Position numbers and translations under genes: made by a program. The notes under the pieces were generated by a model. The model was not told the origin of the DNA. It saw only the letters and a program-made list of their open reading frames with translations, and made no database searches. Shown piece by piece: positions 40,045-59,717 of a stretch of DNA of 64,000 bases. Position 1 is the stretch's first letter. Each line of letters starts with the position of its first letter. The stretch is from Sycon ciliatum. Lineage: Eukaryota > Porifera > Calcarea > Leucosolenida > Sycettidae. The stretch spans positions 6,440,402-6,504,401 of the forward strand of contig NC_088646.1 of NCBI RefSeq assembly GCF_964019385.1. Direction: 5' to 3'.

Positions 40045-43000
40045 CTTGGTGCTGTGACCAGGATTCTTCTTGGTCTAGTTTCCCAGGCCCTCCGCCCTAC
40101 TCTTGGTCTACGCACTACCCGTCGTCGTTCCGTCCTTGGACCTCCGCTGTGACTCTGCCGTATCTGTACGTCGCCTCACGAGTCCTTTGGATTGTGAGTG
40201 CCTACTGACGATTCCTCGTCGATCGACGAGTCGTACGCCAAATCCGTTGAAGACACGCGCTCCGAGTTGCGTACGGCAACAAAGAGAATACTTACGCCAG
40301 GTTACCACTGCATTCGCAGTCGTTTCCTCTTTGAAGAGAAGCAAAAGAGACGTTCCTCGGTGTTGATCGTCAGTTACGCCGCTCTGCTGTTTCAGCAAAG
40401 CCATAGATCTACGCTCCCAAACGTGTTGTGGTACTGTCAGTGCTGCTTCCGTTGGCCTACGCCTTTGTGATCAGCCCTGCCTCCGGAGCCCTGGTCAATC
40501 TGTTCGCCTGTGTTACGCCTGTGAGCTGTGTTCCGCTCGCAAAAAAAAAAATGAGTTTCGTCTCTTCGCCGGATGCTCCGCGATCCTTGTACATGATTGT
40601 ACAGTCCGCACTCTCTGAGCGTGCGCTCACTCCGTTGTGTGTTCAAATCAGCTCAGCTGGTATGGTTCACCGGTTTCTCCGCCGATGTAGTTCCTGTGGG
40701 AGCTGCTGACAAAACGCTCATGAGTTACGTGAGTGCTCCGTTGTACTCGACGAGTTTGGGTCCCGCGCGTTGGGTCATTCACCGCTGCAGCACTTCCTCC
40801 GGGAAGAGGTTGACTCTACGCGCTCTCCGCCTGATGGAGATGGCCATCCTCCAGCTCTGTGCTCGAGCTCGTTTACGCTGTGTGACGGAGTATGCGCGTC
40901 ATCATGACCGACGAGGCGGCCTCGTCGGTCTTCCGCTTGATTCCGCCAGACCACTTACGTTTATCTCCTGGTACAGGTGTTGGCCTTTGTCCGCTGTCCG
41001 CAGCTCCTGTGGTGCATTGATTGTCTTGATAATTGAGTGATTGAGAGATGGCTCTCGTGATACTGATACGCCCTGCAACAGGCGCCTGGCGCCACCTCCG
41101 TCCTATTCATGTTTCGTTTCTGTTTCCGCTGATGATTGTCCTTTGTCCCGCGTGGCGATTGAGTTTCGCCTGGTTTACGCTTCGTCTGGTCTGATGCGCC
41201 TTTGGCGATGTGGTTCCGCCTGGTGCAAGAGAAGGATTGTGCGCACGATTGGTGCGGTTCGGATCGTCACTGGAGAAGTTCCTGGTCTCGTGACTGGATC
41301 CAAGATCGGAGTAGAGAGAAAAAGCTCCGATGGCTCGCGGTTTGTGGTTGCGCTGATTGCCCGTCGTTGTATTGCTGCCGAGTGCTGGCGACGGAATTGA
41401 AGTCCGATCTGACCGTGGAGTGATTTGTGTTGTAAAATGCGTAGCCGGCTACGTGACAAGCGGCGAAAGGCTGCTGTGGTGCTCGGGAGCTCGCGTCCGA
41501 CTGATCAACGGAGAGCGGAGCTGGCCAGGTAAGAGTACGGAGATATATGCACGCGATCAGACCATCGTCTTTTGTGAGTTTTGTTTTTTTGGTTGTCAGT
41601 GGAGGTTAGCTGGTTTTATTTTTCAAGGTTTTGGAAGGGTTTGTCTGAAGTATTTGTTTTGCAAGCAGTAACGGGTTTACTGGTTTTGAAGGGGAGCAGA
41701 GGTAATGAATGGTAGTTGTTGAGTTCACGGAGATTGAGAATCTTGGATTTACTTTAGATTGAAGAATACGTACTAGAAAGTTCAGGCACCAGCTGTTGAC
41801 GTAACATTGTTTGGTTATCATTTTGTTATTATTTTTGGAGGTTTTGTTGATTTATCCACCTATTCTATCACGGATTCCGGGTCACTGATGAGTACCATTT
41901 TATGTCTATGTGAAGTACACCTTTGGGCTGTTACTTGTTCGTGTTACCGTGGTATCAGGCTCTGTTTTGAAGTACATGTAGGTTGAAGGTAGTTGTAGTC
42001 TTGTCGTATGAATCATTGCGGGGAGTGTGACTGCATTAATGTTGTTATTGTTGCCGTTGTTGTCTATCGGTACGAGAGTGACTACGCCGCCCAGTGGGCC
42101 TTCCGTATCCCTGTGTCGTTCATTTCCGCCGGTTTGCATACTGTGTAAATCACTCTGGTCCGCGTACCAGAAAGACAAAGTACGTAATCATTGTGGTTGC
42201 ACATGTCTCGAATGACACTGCTCTTACGCCTACTTGTGTTGTCTATCTGGCACACGCCGCCGCTGCTGATATTGCAGCCTAGGGAAACCTATTTGTGTCT
42301 CACTGAAGTGCCTGATGGCTTGTTACAGTTTGATGCGCGCCGTCCTTTCCGCCAATTGTGCCCTTCTATGGTGTTTTTGGTATTCCGCTGCTAAGTTCTC
42401 TTAGCCATATGAATGTTACGCTGCATTATGCTGGGCTGTTGCCACCTGGCCTTGACTGACCAGGCTGCCCATCATAGTTCCATGACCCGTCAATCTCGTT
42501 GTTACACAAGCTGGATTCTGTCGTGAATCTGATCATTACGTGCAACACTGCTGGGGTCCTCTTTCCGCTTAAATCCCATTGCTGGAGAGTCAATTCTCCC
42601 ACTGCCGCTCAGATCATTGATCGTGGTGTGCAGTCGTGAGCCATGCTAACAGACTATCACGTCGTGCTCGTTCAGCACAGTTCGTGTGTGTGCACACTTG
42701 GTCTATGGCTTGCATTCCGCTGAGGTACAAACCGTTGCGTTTCCTACCCTCATGTGTATCAGGTAAACGTTACGCCAGAAACTTTGTGCATGCGCAGTCT
42801 GTGTGCACAAAACGTTCGCCTGTATCTGTCTGCACTGCCCGTCCTCATGACGTTGGCGCTCGTCTGGTGCATCTCGTTTCTAGTAACCTTGTTTGGTTGC
42901 TGGTCCCCACCGATTGGTCGAAGTTTCCCCAAACTTTGTGTATACTAACTATGGTGTGGACTATTCCCGGTACAAGACCGTCTCTTGGATGTTGTGTATT

Positions 43001-44229
43001 GCGTCCCAACTACGCCCGGTCTTCGTGATTATTCTCAGTGATTCTTGTGGATCAACTGTCTCGCTGCCGTGTTCTTTATGAGCTAGGCCACCATCCTTCG
43101 AGATGGAAGAAAAAAAATTCGCTTCTTGAGTTGGTGGAAGATCTGCCTTCTCCCTACGCCAGTCCAGTCACCTGTGAGTGAGGCATTCCTACTGCTTCCT
43201 GACTTCGAGTCATTGGCTCTGCTGTTCTACCACTACGTCTCATCGTTTCACCCTACCATGCTGATACCATCACTCACCTATAGTACGATGACATGAACAC
43301 CAGGATTCCATTCCGTGGTCTGTTGAGCCTCACCAAGTACCTGTCTTACCCAGCCATTGCCACCAGTTGCTGGAGTATCAATGTTTCTGCTATGTCTTCG
43401 TTGTCCGTCCACCCTGTCACTATAGCCGATTCCGTTTGGTACTGCACTTGCACTAGTACTGCTATGATGTCGTCTGTTCCCTACTACCCTGAGTGCACTG
43501 TTCCAGTCTACCATCTTGTACTGCCGCCATCTTCTATAGTGTCTACCGTCGAAGTACTGTCTTCCATGTGCCTAATAGTATCTCCTCAACTTGATTCAAG
43601 TACTGCCGTCCACCATCATCATGAGTACCGTCCGCACTGATCTCTGTCTGCTACCTGAGTGCCACCAAGTAAGACTCGATCTATCTATGTACGAACAAGT
43701 GTGCCCCATACAGTTAGTTCTCTAAGTTCCGACTTTGCTCCTATCTAACTCTCGAGTGTCTGCCCAACTGTTACCCCTGGTCCTGTGCCTTAGGCAGTGA
43801 ACAATTAGCTCCTAGCCCCATCGTGCTTTGATTAGGATTGTTTCCCAGCACACAAGATGTTGTGCCAGTAGATTAGATCCGCTGTCCATTCGTTTTGTTT
43901 TGTTCGGCATAGCTCATCAGTTATCTCATAGTTTTGTTCTGCTGCTAGTGACTGTTTTGCGTCACAATTTTTCCAAGATTAGACCCTGCTAGAGATGCCA
44001 CCTGCCAAAGAAATTAGATTTTACATTGTGTTCATTAGTTCTAGCCGTAGGTTCTTTTTGATTTCGTTTCCTGATTCGAAGTCTGAAGCTCTGTTCCCTC
44101 TTGCTCACACCCTCTTTGGAACTACGGCGATGTTTAGTTTCCTTTTATTTTAGCCCTTTTTCATTTGCTCTTTTGTGTTGTTTCTTCCCGTCACGAGGAC
44201 GTGACCCTTTTCTTTGTAGCCGAGGGAGA
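40045..44229 (+). other. LTR element internal region, non-coding
   Basis: Pyrimidine-rich on the given strand with many stops in all frames. Frames such as 40597-41040 and 42636-43028 have no recognisable retroviral-type domain. It may keep only packaging and priming signals. Confidence 0.7.
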
Positions 44230-44937
44230 TGTCATGGCCCTGTATAGATAGTACTACTCACCAATACTATAGTAGTGCTGCACACATTCATTATCAGCCT
44301 GTCACCTACCTCTACCGCGGCTCTTCATCAATGTTCTCTTCCTTTTGATTAGGATAGGGTTACCTCTCCTGTCGCCGGACCTAGACTATCCATTACCATA
44401 GAACTGTCAGCTATTGTCTCTGTTGCCGGTCCGCTGTTCTGCTGTTCCGCTTAGTTGCTCCGATTCATGATTAGCATTAGCTTCAATACTTAGATACATT
44501 ACTCTTTGCTGAGTTTAGCACAGCTCACTACTCGTTCGCTGCTGCCTGCTCGATCCTTCCCTTCGTGGCCGCTCGCATAGATTTCAGCTAGTATAAGTTC
44601 GCTGACTTAGCCAGATATCGAGGAGTCTTGGATTAGTCTTGTTTGAGTCTTGTATTAGTCTTATTCTCTTTTATAGCTTTCTTGACTTTCTTTATAGGAG
44701 TTCCGCTACCGCTCAAGCGGACTTGTCCGCTTGAGCCGGTTTGGCCTTTGACTTTCTAGTTTCTTACTGTTCCTTTGTTCCTTTACTATATCGGACCTGA
44801 GGGCTCCGCCACCCTGACTTCTCTCTGTGCTTTGGGTCTGAGGTACGCCTGAGTGGAACTACCAAGAGGCGCACATATACTTTGTGCAAACGGGCTTGGG
44901 ATAACTAACACGTAGGGACGATCAGCCAGCCACGACA
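44230..44937 (+). repeat. 3' LTR
   Basis: 708 bases. It appears identical to the 5' LTR by eye and is preceded by the purine run GAGGGAGA. Confidence 0.9.
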
Positions 44938-45113
44938 CTTACTATGCGCTTGTATCCTCGCTGTTTCACTTCAAGTGTATACATCCTATTGTAGTTTCAT
45001 CATTCTCTTTAGTCACGAATTCCATTGATAATTGTGACAAGAAAACGTTCTGGAACACATTATTCGTCCCCATGGTTGTGATATGAGTGCGCATTTAGTT
45101 ATATTCATTGCAC
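44938..45113. repeat. Right arm of the foldback split by the LTR element
   Basis: Inverse complement of 39118-39312 starting CTTACTATG, directly at the LTR border. Confidence 0.8.
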
Positions 45114-45381
45114 TATTAAGATTATTGTCTCCATGTCGCCTTTTTACTGTACATTTATTGGGGGTAATACGGTAGTAGTAGTGTCTAGTGCATGCAGTAT
45201 ACAGGTCTGCTCTCGATATAACAACTCTCACTTGTACGTAAACCTCGCTGGTACATGTAGGTATGAAATTAAATCTCGCGCCGAAACAGCATCACTTCCA
45301 TGCAACGTTTCGTTCTCAGCTGCACAATGTAATCCAACATAACGTAAACCTCAACCGATACACTGTAGAGCACGCTACGGC
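45114..45381. other. Nothing recognised
   Basis: A short stretch between the foldback arm and the satellite. The 69- and 72-codon frames lack domains. Confidence 0.4.
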
Positions 45382-45905
45382 GTGGTCCCCGCACTCTAGA
45401 TACAACGCGGTCCCCGCACTCTAGATACAACGCGGTCCCCGCACTCTAGATACAACGCGGTCCCCGCACTCTAGATACAACGCGGTCCCCGCACTCTAGA
45501 TACAACGCGGTCCCCGCACTCTAGATACAACGCGGTCCCCGCACTCTAGATACAACGCGGTCCCCGCACTCTAGATACAACGCGGTCCCCGCACTCTAGA
45601 TACAACGCGGTCCCCGCACTCTAGATACAACGCGGTCCCCGCACTCTAGATACAACGCGGTCCCCGCACTCTAGATACAACGCGGTCCCCGCACTCTAGA
45701 TACAACGCGGTCCCCGCACTCTAGATACAACGCGGTCCCGCACTCTAGATACAACGCGGTCCCCGCACTCTAGATACAACGCGGTCCCCGCACTCTAGAT
45801 ACAACGCGGTCCCCGCACTCTAGATACAACGCGGTCCCCGCACTCTAGATACAACGCGGTCCCCGCACTCTAGATACAACGCGGTCCCCGCACTCTAGAT
45901 ACAAC
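45382..45905. repeat. 25-bp minisatellite, 21 copies
   Basis: Twenty-one head-to-tail copies of a 25-base unit beginning GCGGTCCCCGCACTCTAGAT. One copy is a base short (near 45735) and the first unit reads GTGG; otherwise they are nearly identical, indicating recent expansion. Each unit carries one XbaI-like TCTAGA. There are no unique spacers, so it is not a CRISPR array. Confidence 0.97.
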
Positions 45906-45987
45906 GCATATTCACGTGTACGGTACGATCAAGCTGTAGCTAGCCAGTTTAGCTTTAGTCCTATTGCGCATGTATTCTGCGGCATTA

Positions 45988-46326
45988 GACACCCTTAGCA
46001 AAACACGTTATGTTGTAACGGTATTATCGTAAGGAGGAAAATACCGTGATTTGGGTTCGACCTTTAGCAAGATGCACGCTATTTTTAGTACGCTGTTGCC
46101 ACGAGAATAGCTTTGATTTCACGCGGTACAACCATTTTTGTCACCATGTACGCGATACAAGGTGAAATGCGTACGGACTATGCAATATTTGGCCAAAACA
46201 CGTATCGTTGGTCACAACGATAAATCAGCCCCCATAACGTTTTTACGCTGCAGCTTCAACGCTATTTGGGTGATCTAGGTACGAGTACCGTAAAAAATAG
46301 CGTTACCGTTGTTTGCTAAGGGTGTC
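45988..46326. mobile_element. MITE with GACACCC ends, copy B
   Basis: Same family and same orientation as 38539-38884, with TA flanks (45986-45987 and 46327-46328). Length is 339 bases. Confidence 0.82.
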
Positions 46327-46966
46327 TATTGATTGCATCTGATGTCGATGGTGGTACAGTGTGTACAATCATGTTTGCATGGATTTTACACACAGTTTTC
46401 TACACAACATAACTCTCGATAGAACATCATTCCTGTGCGGCTATAGTACCATACCCTCGTCTAGACTGATGACGTGTGCCTTCCGCCAAGTTCCGGTTCC
46501 GGCCGGGCGTAATGTTTGGTCATCCAGGGCATGCATGCATGCGCCAGGCCCACTTACAAAAACAAGTCTTTCACAAACACAGACTCTGTAGCTAGCTGTC
46601 GAGAGCTACCGGTACCGCGGTTGCATCAAAGCCGTCATGTAGACCAGGTAGACCGCTACAGTCATGTAGATCGAGACATGAGCGCGCGGAGCCAGCATGC
46701 AAAACGTGTATGGCGGGAAGTGGACGTCGATTCGATCGTGTCGGCCAGTTGTCCGCGTAGATCTACGACCCCGGTCAAGTGAATGCAGCAGCAGAAAAAG
46801 ACACCGTGCACAACACGATACGAATCACTTACTTGTCTTCGTACAGTCCTGGCTAAGACTCAGCCGGTTGGGAGAGTCCAGGCTGGAGCTAGTTCGGAAA
46901 TACTCCCAGCTGCTACAATTGTGTTCGCATCGCTAGATAGCAGCATCAAGGAGAAAGAGAGACACG
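46327..46966. promoter_or_regulatory. Upstream region of the UbiA-like gene
   Basis: The presumed promoter and 5' leader of the plus-strand gene starting at 46967. No TATA box stands out. Short frames here (46361-46936) have no recognisable domain. Confidence 0.35.
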
Positions 46967-53070
<6,104 letters not shown>

Positions 53071-54492
53071 CCTGGTTCAGCACACTGCAGAGAGAAGGCT
53101 GGTAGGTTGCAGCGCAGTGCTTGCGTGTTCCCGACAGCCAAATGGCACAGCGCTGTCCGGAACACGGCCGAAGGTGCATAGTGCCAGCTGCGAATCACAT
53201 TGCAGACAGCAATCACTGATATAACAGTTATATGCCTATATACATTGCTGCGTTTAGAGATATGCATGCATAGACAGTGCCCGTGTTTAGCGTGCCATGC
53301 ACATGCAGAACGTACTATCGAAAACGTATTTCAGCCGGTTTTATCTCGGGATCCATAGTGCACATGCTCTGCAAACGTACTCTTATGCTGTGGTTGGCAC
53401 GGTTACGCCACTGCCTGTTACCAATACAAGATGTAAATGTTCTAACGATGATGCCAAACCGCTGTCTCATGTAGAAAACATGGTTGCGATTGCTGGATGC
53501 ACACACCTGGAACTCTGAGGCATTGATTGCACTTTTGTCTTTTCTGAAATTATCGTGTTTTTTTGTGGTTTTCACCCTGATCATTGGGTGTGATTCCATT
53601 GATGGCCACAGTAACCGGTAAGGCCGAACATTTGGTAAATTTGAAGATATTCGCAGGTTCTTACATGTATATAAGAGCATATGTCAATACGTTAGATGGC
53701 TAGATGGGACACGATATAAAGCGGGATTGAGAGGCATGATCGAGTGATGTACAAGCAGATAGTCTACATGTGTCCTGGACTAAGTGTTGTCGACTGTGCT
53801 AGGTGGAGACAGCCATGCATGCATGGACTGTGATAAGAAACACTTGGAAGTACTAAATCTACTCCAATGGAAAACAGCAGATCTGAATGAAACCTCTTGA
53901 CTTGTCAACTGTTATGAAGTCAGGACACGTATCATCATCATCATCTGTTGTTTTCGGGTGTTTGTGCAAGACTGCTGAAACAGTGAATCGCTGTCATCAG
54001 ACTGAGGACCGGCTAATAATTGACAAAAGGTCCATAGGCATAGTGTGTATGTGTGTGTGTGTGCGCGTGCGTGTGTGTGTGTCCACGCGTCTGTGTGTGT
54101 GTGTGTGTGTATGTGCATGCGTATGTGTGATGACCAACTGGACTTAAAGAAATTGAAACCATGGCGAAAAATAGAGAGATGTGGTTAAGTGTGATCTCCG
54201 TATGACTGCTGGAAGATCTCACGTGAGAAGTGGTGAAAGACATGCTTGTCCAAAAGTACTGACGGTCCATTGACATTTTACAACCATATGCGCTGGGTGT
54301 TGATTACAGACCATCTAAGACCGGTGTCTCTACCTTTCAGTGAAGGTGCTCAGTTCTGAATAAAAAGTCCAGGAAATGATGAGCGTTCTGTCGTTCCATG
54401 TGCACACGTGTACATCTCATTCTAGGCCTGTGTTGCAGTTGATCATAATTATTATGTTCAGAGCTGTCTGTTCAGCTTGATGTGGGGAAGCA
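53071..54492. other. Convergent intergenic region
   Basis: This lies between the UbiA gene stop and the stop of the opposing ABCG gene. An AATAAA at about 54358 is a possible plus-strand poly(A) signal. Interrupted GT arrays occupy 54045-54120. No gene is seen. Confidence 0.5.
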
Positions 54493-55289
54493 CTATTTCT
54501 GCTTGCCTCGATGTCTGAAGACAAGCAGGATGAAAGCCAACACTCGTGTGACCCCGCCGATGATGAACAGTGCGGTCAGACAGAATCCAAAGTTATCCAA
54601 GCTGTAGTCGTTGAGGCCGGCTAAGAACTCCACGTTGTATCTCAGAATTGGCGAGTGCTCGTTGGCCTCGATTTCAAAGAGTGCTTCGGAGAACCACTTG
54701 CTGTATGCTATACTGTAGATAAAGGGTCCGACGAACGTGTAGGACTGGAGCTTGCAGATAGTCGTGGTTGCCGTGCCGCACACGGCTGCCGAGATGAGGG
54801 TTATGACCACGGCCGCCATCTTGCTGTTATCAGGGTGCAGCACGGTGGAGAGCACGTAGCCGATGCCGGTCGCCGCCCAGTACGTGAACATGTACACCAC
54901 GAAATAGGATCCGAGCGGTGCCCGCGGCGACGTCAACAGGTAGTAGAAAGACAAGAAGAAAACGGGCAAGAGTAGAATGCAGGGAAGCTGTCCGACGTTG
55001 ACGGAGCAGAAGTAGGCGAAACGGTTGATGCCGGCCGAGCTCTCGCGCCAAAACCGTGGCCTGGTCTCGTTGGTACCGAACGGGCGAAGACCTGCAATCA
55101 TGCCGGTCAACGCTACCGCTAATCCCGTCATGACATTGGCTACGAGTGATTTCTCCAGCGTAATCTCGGTGAACAGAGCACCCAGGATGAACCCAGAGAG
55201 TACTACTAGACCAGCGTCTAGGAGAAACACCGACCAGGTCCTCACCTGTGCCAACAAGAAAGCAAAGAGAGAGAAAGAGGGAGAGGAAA

Positions 55290-55355
<66 letters not shown>

Positions 55356-55986
55356 TTGTGTATGTATATACGTGAGAAAACTAACAAGTGCAATGAATTG
55401 TGAAAAATTACCGGTATTCTGACTTAAGTGCTCTAAGCCATCTGCCTACTTCTTTCTGTTCCAAAGAAGTGATGCTATTACAAACCGGGCCGATCTGTCC
55501 GCGCCTCCCTAATCCTAATGTGGAAGAAACCCCCAAGAATAGGGACCTGTCCCTGCTTAATACAGTCCTGTAGGCTTACAAAACACCTTCTAAGTTCTAG
55601 CTTCTGTTAGGCGTGGGGCTTAGCACTCCTTACTCCAGTTACTCCATGGAGAGCCACATTTCCAACGCCACCTATAAGACACACAAGCTATCAACTTACC
55701 GTTAGCAGTAAGAAGCGTACAAGCAGATAGAGGAATTGCACGGCAATCATTGGCCTCTGGATAGGTTTGAACGGCTGAGTCGGAAATTCCAGTTTCGGTC
55801 TGGGGCACCTCCTCTGTTCAGCCTCCCAGAGGTCTGCTATCGTGTCGATCTCCATGGTGTATCCGTCCGTTCGACGCTTCTCAATTCGCTCCAAGTGTGC
55901 AGATATACAGTCCAGATAGTAGTCTGCGGGGTTCGTGTGACTCGGCCGGTCGTCGTAGCCAATGAATGTGAAGAAATCCTGGAGCA

Positions 55987-56057
<71 letters not shown>

Positions 56058-59000
56058 GAACAATATCACTTCATCAAATTTACTTCACTGCCGTACCTGC
56101 TCCGTTTCACATCATGGCCGTTGGAGTCAAGTAAATATTCAAAATCCGCTTGTGCGCTTTAAAACAAAATACAGATCAACACGGAGCCTGAAAGTTTCTT
56201 GCACCAAAGTTCAAGGCCATATAAATCATAATTAAATGATGCAGCACAGGATGACTGTAATCACACAGACACAACCTGATTCTGTGGAAAATGTGTATCA
56301 CACACATGCATACCCGTGTAAGAAGTGCATACCCGTGTAAGAAGTGCCACTCGCACATGTACATGCACATTTATAACAAAAAAATCCGACCACCGTCACC
56401 AAGTTCACGGCAACCTATGCCGACACAAGAGGCATTTGTTTGTGCAACTCTATTCTGCAGCTCCTTACAGTGCTGGTTCTTGCTCAGACTACTAAGTTCT
56501 ACTGACTTTCGGCCATTCACCGGTTATGACGGCTTCGACGGCTTGCCCGCGTCATAACCACTGTACTACTGGTAACATGTACCTACCTGTGCCTCTTGTG
56601 CAGAACCCTGAAAGGCAATGCGTCCGCCTTTCTCCAGCAGAATGGTGCTATCGAACTGTACAAAGATATCGTATCGTGGCTGATGTATGACGGTTACAAC
56701 GGTCAGATTTCCTTCACTGGCAATGAGCTTCAACAGCTCAATTACCTAAACAGACAACCACAGCAAACCAACACAATCCAAGTTGTACTCTACATGCATT
56801 CTGTGGCAAGACATTTTCATTCCGAATGTATTCTAGTTTCCATTCGTCTGGAATTTGACTCTTCAATATGCCTGGCCCCATTGTAAACCCCCTGACCCCA
56901 TTGTAAACCCCCTGACCTCGTTATCAACTGACCCCTTTGCAAAACCCCTGACCCCATTGTAACCCCCGACCCCACGGTTAACCCCCTGATCCCGTTGTAA
57001 CCACCCCCCCCCCCCTGACCCCGCTGTAAACCCCCCGACCCCGTTGTAAACCTACCTCTCTGCTGGTGACACTATCAAGACCGCTGGTGGGCTCATCTAG
57101 GAACAGGATGGTTGGGTCTGCCACAAGTTCCATTCCGATATTGACACGTTTGCGCTGGCCACCAGAGATCTTCTTTGCTGCCGACTGGGAGCCAATAACT
57201 GAATCACGTATTTTCGACAGCCCCAGGAGATCCTCAATGTCGCCGACCTGTGAAGCAGATGTGGATTGATAGTGCAACACAAAAATAAAGGCCAGCTGAG
57301 AGCTTAGCAAGTGTCATTGCATCTTGTCGCCAATGTCACACACCTTATCAACTGTCCTGCAGCACATGTTTTAGACTCTTTCAGCCAAGATGGACATGCC
57401 GCACAAAATTGTCCTCGTTTTACGCCACACAAGCCGGTCATGCATAGCATGTAGTGTACTGAGTCACACTTCATTGTTGCAGCGAACCACACAGGAAGGT
57501 CTATGGCATTTCGCAGTTACAGAACCAAATGGACAGAAAAGAAAATATTTGTGTGCATTGATTGGAATGAAGTCAAATACTTAGAGGATATACAGTAAAA
57601 CCAGTCGAGGCGACCACTCTGATAAGGCGACCACCTGTCCTAGAGGACCACTGAAACCAGGACCAAGGGATGCCATTTCCAGTCAAATGACCCTGGATAA
57701 GGAGACCACAACCAGTACACAGTGACCACGTTTTGAAGGTCCCTTGAGCAGTGACCACGTTTTGAAGGTCACTTGAGCAGTGACCACGTTTTGAAGGTCC
57801 CTTGAGCAGTGACCACGTTTTGAAGGTCCCTTGAGCAGTGACCACGTTTTGAAGGTCCCTTGAGCGGTGACCACGTTTTGAAGGTCCCTTGAGCGGTGAC
57901 CACGTTTTGAAGGTCCCTTGAGCGGTCGTCTTACACAGGGTTCACTGTAGCATGCTCTGTGGCGAACAATTTTTGTGGGTCACCGGAAGAATAGGGCGGT
58001 TCTCTTACCTCTTTCTCAATCTCTTTGCGTGTCTTGTGACGTGGTAACCGCAGCAGTGCCTGGAACATCAACACCTCGTGTACGGTCAGTTCGGTGTGCA
58101 TGACATCGTCCTGGGGTACGAAGCCCAGCACGGTCCGGTACTGCTCAATGCTGTTTGCCCCCTTGCCGTTTATTCGCAGCGCGCCCGTGCTCGTGGCGTA
58201 ATATGCCTTACCTACGGGTGGTCAAGAGAACAGTAGATAAAGCAACATTGCATTCATGATAGTCTTTCCCTGCTTGCATTATGCACTGCTAGCTTCATAA
58301 TGGCCTTCTTCAGTGCACGGAGACTACACAGCAGCACATCCACTATCCTTGATCGACTCAATTCATCACTGCCGCTACCACCACCACTGGCGCCACCGCC
58401 ACCACAACCACCACTCGCGGCCGCCACCGCCACCACCACCACCACAACCACCACTCGCGGCCACCACCACCACCACCACTACCACTCGCGGCCGCCACCA
58501 CCACCACAACCACCACCACTCGCGGCCGCCACCGCCACCACAACCACCACCACCACCACCACTCGCGGCCGCCACCGCCACCACCACCACCACTCGCGGC
58601 CGCCACCGCCACCACAACCACCACTCGCGGCCGCCACCGCCACCACCACCACCACCACCACCATCACTCGCGGCCGCCACCACCACCACTGCCACCATTG
58701 GCACCCCGTGACCACTGCACTGATACTGTAACAACAGCGAGTTTGCCCTGATGAAGCTCTGAGGGCAAACATTGGGAGATCATAATATCATTGTTGCAGC
58801 ATACACATCATGCGGAGGTGGTGGTGGTGGTGGTGGTGGTGGTGGTGGTGGTGATGGTGGTGGTGGTGGTGGAAGCTAAGCGTGGTGCGGCATCACCTGA
58901 CATCAACGACAGCTTTTCTTCCTGTACTTCTCAACATCATCCATGGTTTGTGTTGATCAATCAATTTCACCCAGCACACCGTGGCCATGCCCATGTATGG

Positions 59001-59659
59001 GTTGTTCCACCAGTTGTTTGATAAAAACAGGCTAGAACAGACTACAGGCTATTTAAACAGCTATTGAAGCTGCATTCTAAACAAAAGGCTTGAAGAACTT
59101 TTCCAATTATCCATTCTATACTTCTGAATTAGCTAAAGTTCATTTTAAAGTTTACATGTATAACGTGTCACTACAAGATGCACATGTGATATACGTGTTT
59201 GCATCACACATCAATCCATGTCAAATTGCTTCATTGTTTGTACGCTATGCTACTGCCTTACCGCACAAACAGTTGAGGAGGGATGTCTTTCCAGTTCCCG
59301 AGCCGCCCATGATGGCTGTAAGCTTGCCCGGCTCTATGCTGCCGCTGACGTTGTCGACAACTTTCTTCTTGCGGCGTCCGTGGAGTCTCAGCGACAAATT
59401 CTCGAACTCGAGATGGATGGTATGCTGTTTTTTCTTCGCCCTGATCACGTCTCTGTAGGCTTGCAACTTACTTGCATTTCCATCAATTGTGTCTCCAGCA
59501 CTGCTCCTCTTGGCCGTCTCTTTTTTAGTCACACCCGCCATCCACATGAGAACAGAGATTGTGCTTGATGTAGTTCGAATGCGCACATGTGGTTCTTGGC
59601 GATTGATGATGTTGCTTCGAGAAGAAGCCCTGCCCTCCTCTCGAGTTAATTCCCGGAAC

Positions 59660-59717
<58 letters not shown>

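Larger units (their letters stand above)
39337..44937 (+). mobile_element. LTR retrotransposon without coding capacity (LARD-like)
   Basis: Two 708-base direct repeats bound 4,185 bases of internal sequence. The element starts TGTCATGG and ends CACGACA (TG...CA), with a 4-base target duplication CTTA (39333-39336 and 44938-44941). Two bases after the left LTR, TGGTGCTGTGACCAGG can serve as a tRNA primer binding site. A purine run (GAGGGAGA) precedes the right LTR. The internal region has no gag, protease, reverse transcriptase or integrase motif in any frame; the longest frame is 147 codons. The LTRs look identical by eye, implying a recent insertion mobilised by another element's proteins. 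Orientation is from the primer site. Confidence 0.85.

Noticed and set aside
40045-44229. Possible gag/pol frames in the LTR element
   Set aside because: No frame exceeds 147 codons and none shows zinc knuckle, protease, reverse transcriptase or integrase motifs.
45382-45905. CRISPR-like array
   Set aside because: The 25-base units abut with no unique spacers, and the genome is eukaryotic; it is a minisatellite.
58300-58772. Long Pro-rich and Val/Gly-rich frames on both strands
   Set aside because: They are translations of the CCACCA/GCGGCCGC minisatellite within an ABCG intron.
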